Assembly (NCBI GenBank): GCA_951813075.1
Contig: OX638343.1
Location: forward strand, 2,663,999 to 2,727,998
Origin: Arenicellales bacterium
Lineage (GTDB): Bacteria > Pseudomonadota > Gammaproteobacteria > Arenicellales > JAJDZL01
DNA length: 64,000 bases
Reading direction: 5' to 3'
In this document: in pieces, positions 57,459 to 64,000 of the stretch
How the letters are laid out: each line of letters begins with the position of its first letter
How positions within the stretch are numbered: the stretch's first letter is position 1
Made by a program: the position numbers and the translations under genes
The notes under the pieces: model-generated
The model's input: only the letters and a program-made list of their open reading frames with translations
Told to the model about the DNA's origin: nothing
The model's database searches: none

Positions 57459-59879
57459 ATGAGAGAGCATGCAAGGGTCGTGATTGTCGGTGGAGGTGCG
57501 ATGGGTGTCGGTCTCGCCTACCATCTTCCACTTGAAGGTTGGAACGACGTAGTACTAATTGAAAAAGGTGAGTTGACTTCAGGGTCGACCTGGCACGCTG
57601 CGGGTCTGATACCCAATTTCATCGGTAGTCTGAATATGGCTAAAGTCCATGATTACGGCATCAAGCTTTATGCCAGGCTTGAGCAGGAAACAGGCCAGGC
57701 GACGGGATGGCATGGTTGCGGTGCTTTGCGCCTTGCGGTGACAGACGCTGAAGTCGACTGGTTTCACTACGTTAAAGGGATTCTTGACTACATTGGTGCC
57801 GAATCGTACCTCGTCGGTCATTCCGAAATGAAGGAAATTCATCCTTTGATGTTGACGGATGGTGTGAAACTTGGTTTCTATACACCGAATGACGGGCATA
57901 CCGATCCGGCGAGCAGTACCAATTCGATGGCTGTTGGTGCACGTAACCGCGGTGTGGAAATAATCCGTAGAAATCGTGTCATTGGAATCGAGCGTACGAG
58001 CGGTGGCGAATGGAAGGTGATCACAGAGCAAGGATCGATTGTCTGTGAGCATTTAGTCAATGCTGCAGGAAGTTTTTCTGATCAGGTTGCACAGATGTCA
58101 GGCTTCCGCTTGCCGATAGTCAATATGCAGCACCAATATCTCGTAACCGAAAATCTTCCCGAAATTGAAGCATTGGACAAAGAACCACCGGTTGTCCGGG
58201 ACCCGGTTGCATCGTGCTACATCCGACAGGAGCAGAAAGGAATACTGGTCGGACCGTATGAGACTTCGCAAGCGGCTGCCTGGGGGTTGGACGGTATCGA
58301 CTGGAGTTTCGACATGGAACTTCTTCCGGAAAATCTTGATCGACTCAACGACAGCCTGTTGTTGGCTGCCGAGCGTGTGCCTCTTTTTGGGCAAGCCGGG
58401 ATCAAACGAGTTGTGAACGGGCCGATCACCCACACTCCGGATGGTGGATTTCTACTGGGACCCGCGGCGGGACTTGAAAATTATTGGCTGTGTTGCGGAG
58501 CATCGATTGGTATTACCCAAGGGCCAGGTGCCGGGAAATATCTGGCGCAGTGGATGGTTCACGGACAGACTGAAATCAATGTTCGTGAAATGGACCCGAG
58601 ACGCTATGGAGAATTTGCGAATCTTCCCGGCCGCTATGTTATTGACAAGTCAATAGACGAATATCAGGAAATGTATCAGGTACATTTTCCGGGTGAATTT
58701 CGCGAAGCGGGGCGACCTGTCAAAACGACACCCATATACGAAATACTGAAATCAAAAGGCGCGATTTACGGCGAATTTTATGGTTGGGAGCGACCGAAGT
58801 GGTTTTCGATTGATGGAAGCGAAGAGCACTATGGATTTCGCAGAACAAATGCTTTTGATCCTGTTGCGGCAGAATGCAAGTGTGTTCAGGAACGAGTCGG
58901 TATCGCGGATTTGACGGCATTTTCGAAGTACTTTGTTTCGGGGAAAGATGCCGAGCAGTTTCTTAATCGAGTCGGTGCCAACCGGGTAGCCAAAAGAAAC
59001 GGCGGGGTCTCACTCACCCATATGCTGACGACCTTGGGTGGCATTGAATGTGAAATCGCAATTACCCGACTGGCGGACGATCGCTATTTTCTGACCTCGG
59101 CGATTGTTGCACAGCAACATGATCTTGATTGGATGGTGCAGCATGTGGAAGTTGGTGAAGACGTGAGCATAGAAGATGTGACCGATGGGTTGGGCATGCT
59201 AGCTATCGCAGGTCCGAAATCGCGTGATCTGCTGTCAAAACTAACCGATACCGCGTTGGACAACGAAAATTTTCGTTGGTTGACGGGTCAGGAGATCAAA
59301 GTCGGTGGAATTGAAGTCATAGCGCTTCGGGTTTCGTATGTCGGAGAACTTGGTTGGGAACTCTATCATCCGATAGATTCGATGGGATTACTTTGTTCGC
59401 AGCTGGAGCAAGCGGGCGAGGAGTACGGTCTGGGTTGGTTTGGGTCCTATGCAGTCAACAGTATGAGACTGGAGAAAAGCTACAAAGGCTGGGGAAGTGA
59501 ACTGACGACCGAAATCACTCCCATTGAGGCAGATATCGAACGATTTGTTGATTACGAAAGTTCGTTCATCGGAAAAGAAAGCGTTCTTCTAAGAAAATCC
59601 GAAGGAATTCAAACCAAATTGGTACTGGTTTCAGTTGACGCCGATGATGCGGACTGCCTCGGAAACGAACCGGCACTGGACGGTGATCGACCAATGGGGA
59701 TTGTCTGTAGTGGAGCATTCGGTCATCGAACGGGTATGAGTCTGGCTTTTGTTTACGTCGAACCTCAATTTGCTGATGCCGGCGCTACCTTCGAGGTACC
59801 AATCTTGGGTGTCAGGACGACAGCGACTGTGTTGGAGTCGGCACCGTACGATCCTGGCAACCTTCGCCTGCGCGGGTAG
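57459..59879 (+). CDS. Dimethylglycine dehydrogenase-like flavoprotein (DAO + GcvT)
   Basis: From ATG 57459 the product has 806 residues (a TTG 8 codons upstream overlaps the previous stop and is less likely). The N-terminal DAO-type FAD domain has GGGAMGVG and SGSTWHAAG, where the His is the usual covalent-FAD site in dimethylglycine and sarcosine dehydrogenases. From about residue 430 a folate-binding GcvT-like half follows (GIADLTAFSKYFVSG, SYVGELGWELYHP). It should oxidatively demethylate an N-methyl amine and hand the carbon to tetrahydrofolate. Confidence 0.9.
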   Translation: MREHARVVIVGGGAMGVGLAYHLPLEGWNDVVLIEKGELTSGSTWHAAGLIPNFIGSLNMAKVHDYGIKLYARLEQETGQATGWHGCGALRLAVTDAEVDWFHYVKGILDYIGAESYLVGHSEMKEIHPLMLTDGVKLGFYTPNDGHTDPASSTNSMAVGARNRGVEIIRRNRVIGIERTSGGEWKVITEQGSIVCEHLVNAAGSFSDQVAQMSGFRLPIVNMQHQYLVTENLPEIEALDKEPPVVRDPVASCYIRQEQKGILVGPYETSQAAAWGLDGIDWSFDMELLPENLDRLNDSLLLAAERVPLFGQAGIKRVVNGPITHTPDGGFLLGPAAGLENYWLCCGASIGITQGPGAGKYLAQWMVHGQTEINVREMDPRRYGEFANLPGRYVIDKSIDEYQEMYQVHFPGEFREAGRPVKTTPIYEILKSKGAIYGEFYGWERPKWFSIDGSEEHYGFRRTNAFDPVAAECKCVQERVGIADLTAFSKYFVSGKDAEQFLNRVGANRVAKRNGGVSLTHMLTTLGGIECEIAITRLADDRYFLTSAIVAQQHDLDWMVQHVEVGEDVSIEDVTDGLGMLAIAGPKSRDLLSKLTDTALDNENFRWLTGQEIKVGGIEVIALRVSYVGELGWELYHPIDSMGLLCSQLEQAGEEYGLGWFGSYAVNSMRLEKSYKGWGSELTTEITPIEADIERFVDYESSFIGKESVLLRKSEGIQTKLVLVSVDADDADCLGNEPALDGDRPMGIVCSGAFGHRTGMSLAFVYVEPQFADAGATFEVPILGVRTTATVLESAPYDPGNLRLRG

Positions 59880-59998
59880 CTTACGAGAGACTGTCGGTCC
59901 TATTTCGAAGTGAGCAACTTTGTCGAACACACTGAAGAACAGCAACTTGGTCGCGAAATTCAGGACTACAATCAAATCGACGTTAAAGGACATTCATC

Positions 59999-60895
59999 AT
60001 GAAATTTGAAGGAATCTACCCTCCTGTCGTTACCCCGTTCAATGCTGACTACTCGATCAACCAAGATCAATTTGCGAACACAATCGATTTTCTAATCGCG
60101 TCCGGAGTTCATGGGATTATCGTCGGGGGGACTACCGGCGAGTATTATGTGCAGACTGTTGAAGAACGCGTCGAAATGATGAAACTGGCAAAAGACATCA
60201 TCAATGGACGTGTGCCATTGATTGTCGGCACCGGAGCAATCCGTACAGAAGACAGTGTGCATTATGCAGAGCAAGCTAAGTCCCTCGGCGCAGATTCACT
60301 GCTTGTAGCAACACCTCCGTACGCTTGCCCGACAGGACAGGAAATAGCGCTTCATGCACTGGCAATTGACAGCGCGGCTAATCTTCCGGTTATGCTCTAC
60401 AACTATCCTGGCCGCATGTCGGTCAGTATGGACGCGACAACGCTTGATATCCTGAGTCAGAATTCCAACTTCTGTGCTATCAAGGAAAGTTCAGGAGACC
60501 CCAACCGTCTGCATATGCTGGCGGTTGATTACCCGAAAATTCAGGTATCTTGTGGCATGGATGATCAAGCGCTTGAATTTTTTGCATGGGGGGCAACATC
60601 ATGGGTTTGTGCTGGCGGAAATTTTGCGCCCGAAGCTCACATCGCCTTATATCGAACTTGTGTATTGGAAGGAGACTTCACAAAGGGACGGCAGATCATG
60701 TCAGCGATGATGCCGCTGATGCGAGTGCTGGAACAGGGAGGTAAATTCATTCAGTGCATAAAATTCGGTATGAACTTGCGCGGAATGGACTGCGGGCCAC
60801 CGCGAAAGCCCATGCAACCACTGAATGAAGAGGAGCAGAGCAGACTGTCCAGTGTCATTGAGGAAATGAACCTGATCATCGATCAGTTGAATTGA
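59999..60895 (+). CDS. Dihydrodipicolinate synthase-family aldolase
   Basis: A 298-residue class I aldolase of the DapA/NanA superfamily. GGTTGEYY (about 43-50) binds the keto-acid carboxylate, Tyr137 region YNYPGR acts in catalysis, and Lys162 in IKESSGD forms the Schiff base. In a catabolic operon it is more likely a keto-acid lyase than DapA itself. ATG start with AAAGGA upstream. Confidence 0.87.
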   Translation: MKFEGIYPPVVTPFNADYSINQDQFANTIDFLIASGVHGIIVGGTTGEYYVQTVEERVEMMKLAKDIINGRVPLIVGTGAIRTEDSVHYAEQAKSLGADSLLVATPPYACPTGQEIALHALAIDSAANLPVMLYNYPGRMSVSMDATTLDILSQNSNFCAIKESSGDPNRLHMLAVDYPKIQVSCGMDDQALEFFAWGATSWVCAGGNFAPEAHIALYRTCVLEGDFTKGRQIMSAMMPLMRVLEQGGKFIQCIKFGMNLRGMDCGPPRKPMQPLNEEEQSRLSSVIEEMNLIIDQLN

Positions 60896-61097
60896 TTCCT
60901 TCGACTTCGATCATGTCAAGCGATCAGTGAAGGATTCCCACGTCTGGTTTGAAACCAAGTCCAGATCGTATTTGTCCGTTTGGGACACTCATACCGCATC
61001 CGATAATCGTCTGCGTCGTCGGCAGAAATTCTGATCAATCTAATTCCATGCCCGCAAATACCGCCATGTCAATTATCACGCATTGGCAGCATTGTCC

Positions 61098-62432
61098 ATG
61101 AAAGTACGAAATCTACCGTTTGATCCGGGCGTATCCGGCTGGACACAAATTATGCCCGCTGGTTTGGAGTATCCGGAATTGAAGCAGTCGCAGACAGCAG
61201 ATGTCGCAATTGTTGGCGCTGGATTTGCCGGATTGTCTGCAGCACGACGTCTTAATCAATTGGATCCGAAAAGTCGGGTCATTGTTCTTGAGGCAAGACG
61301 TATCGCCGAGGGATCTTCGGGTCGCAATTCCGGATTCATGATTGATGTACCACACAACCTCGGCTCCAAGGATTATCTCGGAACGTTGGATGATGACCTT
61401 CAGCAGATTTCGATGAATCGCGAAGCAATTGAATTTGCAAACCAAGTTGCAGATGAATTTCCCATGCCGGAAGACACTTTTTCGATACCCGGAAAGATCA
61501 ACGGTGCGGCATCCGAAAACGGCCACAAATTCAATTTGAAATTTGCCAAGCATCTTGACCATCTTGGGGAGCGCTTTGAATGGCTTGATGCAAAAACGAT
61601 GAAGGAGACTACCGGCTCTGATTTTTATTTGTCCGGTCTCAAGATGCCGGGAACGGCAATAATTCAGCCGGCGGCATATATCACAGGACTCGCTCGAGGA
61701 ATTTATACATCAGGTGTCGAAATATTTGAGAACACACCGGTAATCGAAATTGCCAGAGAAGGCAACCGTTGGAAATTGAAAACTCCAGCCGCTTCGATTG
61801 ATGCAGAAAGAGTTGTCCTTGCGGTTAATGGACATGTGGAGAGTTTTGGTTATTTCACACGCCGTCTTATCCATATTTACTTATATGCCTCGATGACGCG
61901 TCGGCTGACGCAGGACGAAGTTCAGATACTCGGTGGTGAGTCTCGATGGGGGCTGACTCCGTCAGACCCATTCGGTTCAACAGTCAGACGAATTTCGGGA
62001 GCTGGAGACAACAGAATTGTTATTCGTAACGGAATATCCTGGGCACCGAATCGAACAGTATCCGCTAAGCGAATGAACCGTCTCACACAGGCGCATGATC
62101 GTAGTTTTGACGCGCGTTTTCCTCAACTTGGTGAGGTGACAATGGACTATCGTTGGGGCGGTTTGCTCTGTCTGAGCCGAAATTCGGTTCCAGCGTTCGG
62201 CGAACTGGAGGAAAACCTGTTTTCAGCATGTTGCCAGAACGGACTGGGGGTAGCAAAGGGGACGCTGTCTGGAAAATTGGCCGCGGAATTGATTTGCGGG
62301 TCAAGTTCGCCTTCGCTTGAATATTTTCGGCAACAAGCACAACCGAGGAAATTGCCACCTGAGCCGTTTGCTTCGATTGGCGGTAATCTTTCGCTACGCT
62401 GGGGTGAGTTTAAAGCTGGTAAGGAAAAGTGA
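61098..62432 (+). CDS. DAO-family FAD amine oxidoreductase in phosphonate locus
   Basis: From ATG 61098 the product has 444 residues (TTG 61083 would add five). FAD-binding GAGFAGLSAARRL (about 37-49), SSGRNSGFM and a C-terminal GGLLCLSRNSVPAFG...CCQNGLGVAKG region define a D-amino-acid-oxidase/OrdL-type enzyme. It lies beside an aminoethylphosphonate-binding-protein remnant and phnX. FAD amine oxidases such as PbfC recur in such loci and turn N-methyl-aminoethylphosphonate into phosphonoacetaldehyde, the PhnX substrate. That role is inferred from context. Confidence 0.87.
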   Translation: MKVRNLPFDPGVSGWTQIMPAGLEYPELKQSQTADVAIVGAGFAGLSAARRLNQLDPKSRVIVLEARRIAEGSSGRNSGFMIDVPHNLGSKDYLGTLDDDLQQISMNREAIEFANQVADEFPMPEDTFSIPGKINGAASENGHKFNLKFAKHLDHLGERFEWLDAKTMKETTGSDFYLSGLKMPGTAIIQPAAYITGLARGIYTSGVEIFENTPVIEIAREGNRWKLKTPAASIDAERVVLAVNGHVESFGYFTRRLIHIYLYASMTRRLTQDEVQILGGESRWGLTPSDPFGSTVRRISGAGDNRIVIRNGISWAPNRTVSAKRMNRLTQAHDRSFDARFPQLGEVTMDYRWGGLLCLSRNSVPAFGELEENLFSACCQNGLGVAKGTLSGKLAAELICGSSSPSLEYFRQQAQPRKLPPEPFASIGGNLSLRWGEFKAGKEK

Positions 62433-62529
62433 GATCAGTCAATTTTAATGACTGCTTGTCGTCGCGTAGTGTCCGTATTCTGTGCTGAGTCGCCACTTTT
62501 GGGTTCTTTTTTCAATGAAATTCGCTATC

Positions 62530-63185
62530 AACCAGTGTAGGATACGTACACCGGCCGCGGCTTGCTTGCAAGGCTTGGAGCCGGAATGTGTATACCACGC
62601 AATGTTCTCGTGAAGTGCGTCCATAAACTGCCAGCCTCTTTCTTCACCCCACAACTGCAGCCAACTCAACACATCAAGAAATCCTGTTCCGGACGAGTTT
62701 GGATTTGGCATCACGACATGGCCCTGATAAACCGGTTTAGTCAGATCGTTCCAAGATTCTGGCATCGGCAGGCCATGATTTTCCGCTTCAACAGTATTGA
62801 AACAGATCGAGGCGATCCAGGCCCTTTGACCAACCCACAGTGGAGGGGTCCATAGTAGGGTCGACGTATTTGGGGTCTAGCATTTCAACATTTTTCGGAG
62901 AATATCCCTCAAAGTATCCTTCATTAGCTAGAAACACGAGGCTGGCTGCAGTCAATCCCCAAACGATGTGTGCCTGGGGATCGTTTTTTCGCCTGCAACT
63001 CTGCAGTCATAATACCGGTGGAATCGCGAACCCACTTGATATCAATAACAGGGTAGTTCGCTTCAAACTCCTTTTCAAACATTGCAAGCTCATCTGCTTA
63101 AACAGCCGTATAGACCAGTAGTTATTCTTTTGCAAATTCGGTTGTCGTAATGAAAAACGAAAGGATTGTAAAAAAGTAACTTTCA
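62530..63185 (-). pseudogene. 2-Aminoethylphosphonate-binding protein (PhnS-like), broken
   Basis: On the reverse strand the translation follows a PhnS-type periplasmic binding protein: signal-like FFTILSFFI, then [72 protein letters not shown] and [14 protein letters not shown]. Breaks: stop codons TAA at 63122-63124 and 63098-63100, a one-base slip at the run of six A/T at 62984-62989, and loss of the normal frame after about 62550 with the C-terminal third missing. The rest is well preserved, so inactivation is recent or includes sequence errors. Confidence 0.82.
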
Positions 63186-63240
63186 GGCATGTTGTAAATT
63201 TCATGATGATCACCGATGGAATTGTTAGTGTCAATTAGAT

Positions 63241-63560
63241 TCCAATGCGGAATGTTGATTGAATCGCCCACAGTTTCTATTCAAGCTAATTGCGGATCTC
63301 GATCCAAAATCGTGCAGTCAGTGAGTTCTGGCAGGCACCAACGCGAGTTGGATGTTCAGTTGCGAAAAATTCGCGATCACAGTAAAAAAATCGAGCGACG
63401 CGCCGATTTTGATACATAATTTTAGGCTTTGAACCCTGAACCGGATAGATGAGTAATATTTGTGTGCGACGTTCAGTGGAGTCACGGCGAAATTGTGACC
63501 GGGGTGGGTGTATCCGGCCCGGCACCGGAACCAAATAAAATTTTGATCAAGAGGGACAAG
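63241..63560. other. Intergenic region before phnX
   Basis: About 320 bases with no supported gene; it must contain the phnX promoter, but no clear consensus boxes are seen. GAGGGA lies about 10 bases before the phnX ATG. Confidence 0.35.
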
Positions 63561-64000
63561 ATGCGATCTGATTTTGTTTACACGCGAAGCTACCGCGGAA
63601 AAGTAAAAGGACTAATTCTTGATTGGAGCGGAACAGTGGCGGATGCCTATGTGATTGCACCAGCTGTCGTATTTGTCGACGTATTTGCCAAGCAAGGTGT
63701 GGAAATCTCCATGGAGGAAGCTCGCGGACCGATGGGACTGCGAAAGGACCTGCACATTGCTGCATTGACAAAAGATCCTGATATCAGAGAACGTTGGCGA
63801 AAAGTCAAAGATTCCGACCCGACACAAGATGATGTTGACAACATGTTCAGCGATTTCGTACCGATGCAGCTCGACTGCCTGCGACGTTATACGACTCTTC
63901 TTCCGGGTGTGGCCGAAACCACAAAAAAAATTCAGGCCGAAGGCATCAAAGTCGGCATGACAACCGGATTCGTGCGAAGCATGGTAGACATTCTGGCGGC
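63561..64000 (+). CDS. phnX: Phosphonoacetaldehyde hydrolase, partial (right edge)
   Basis: 146 residues up to the window end. The HAD nucleophile motif LILDWSGTVAD with catalytic Asp, the PhnX-specific cap segment GPMGLRKDLHI carrying the Schiff-base lysine region, and the second HAD motif GMTTGFVRSM are all present. PhnX splits phosphonoacetaldehyde to acetaldehyde and phosphate. It ends the aminoethylphosphonate route begun by the flavoprotein at 61 kb or by a PhnW outside the window. Confidence 0.93.
   Translation, partial: MRSDFVYTRSYRGKVKGLILDWSGTVADAYVIAPAVVFVDVFAKQGVEISMEEARGPMGLRKDLHIAALTKDPDIRERWRKVKDSDPTQDDVDNMFSDFVPMQLDCLRRYTTLLPGVAETTKKIQAEGIKVGMTTGFVRSMVDILA

Overview
The window is a 64 kb piece of a bacterial chromosome, most likely from a marine or host-associated gammaproteobacterium. 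Supporting signs are the dnaX-ybaB-recR block with the 4.5S RNA gene beside it, separate parC/parE topoisomerase IV genes, ispB, tadA next to a tRNA-Ser, and sucA-sucB-lpd in series. There is no rRNA operon, so a finer placement would be guesswork. A single-chain pyruvate carboxylase, two phytanoyl-CoA-dioxygenase-like proteins, a GcvT-fused flavoprotein and phosphonate genes fit a heterotroph living on dissolved organic nitrogen and phosphorus. Several broken genes and long empty gaps point to ongoing gene decay.

Region 1 (1-12.6 kb): a partial MFS transporter and a TGS-domain GTPase on the minus strand, then a long plus-strand series: SDR, lysW, lysX, lysY, a class II amidohydrolase, lysZ, lysJ, a GDPD-family phosphodiesterase, a beta-hydroxyacid dehydrogenase and pyc. 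The lys genes encode an amino-group-carrier-protein pathway: LysX loads a substrate on the LysW C-terminus, LysZ phosphorylates it, LysY reduces it and LysJ transaminates it. Here LysW ends in Gln instead of the Glu that carries the substrate. An N-terminal-Cys amidohydrolase sits inside the operon between lysY and lysZ, and no LysK release enzyme is present. This is the most interesting part of the window.

Region 2 (13-26.4 kb): 2-oxoglutarate dehydrogenase complex (sucA, sucB, lpdA), a phosphomannomutase/phosphoglucomutase, parC/parE on the other strand, a PhyH-family oxygenase, tadA and tRNA-Ser(CGA). Region 3 (26.4-34.1 kb): cytochrome c, a YqaA-like membrane protein, then a mosaic of foreign DNA: a Fic gene with an upstream array of repeated operator-like sites, a GcvT-like/MttB demethylation pair with a large palindrome in its promoter, a truncated IS21-type istB, and prophage tail remnants that stop next to tRNA-Ser(GGA).

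Region 4 (34.2-52.7 kb): a PaaK-like CoA ligase with an enoyl-CoA hydratase, a hipBA-type toxin-antitoxin pair with a ladder of GCAA-N8-TTGC operator-like sites, tRNA-Pro(CGG), ispB, an orphan beta-class DNA methyltransferase, recR-ybaB-dnaX-ffs, dnaG, a branched-chain-amino-acid-type ABC transporter (livK convergent to livGFHM) and a YfcE-like phosphoesterase.

Region 5 (52.8-64 kb): a flavoprotein and polyferredoxin that look like the redox partners of an aldehyde:ferredoxin oxidoreductase whose catalytic subunit is absent, a decayed ProV-type ATPase, and a catabolic series (class II aldolase, PhyH, dimethylglycine-dehydrogenase-like flavoprotein, DapA-family lyase). It ends with a phosphonate module: a DAO-family flavoprotein, a mutated 2-aminoethylphosphonate-binding-protein pseudogene and phnX, which runs off the right edge.
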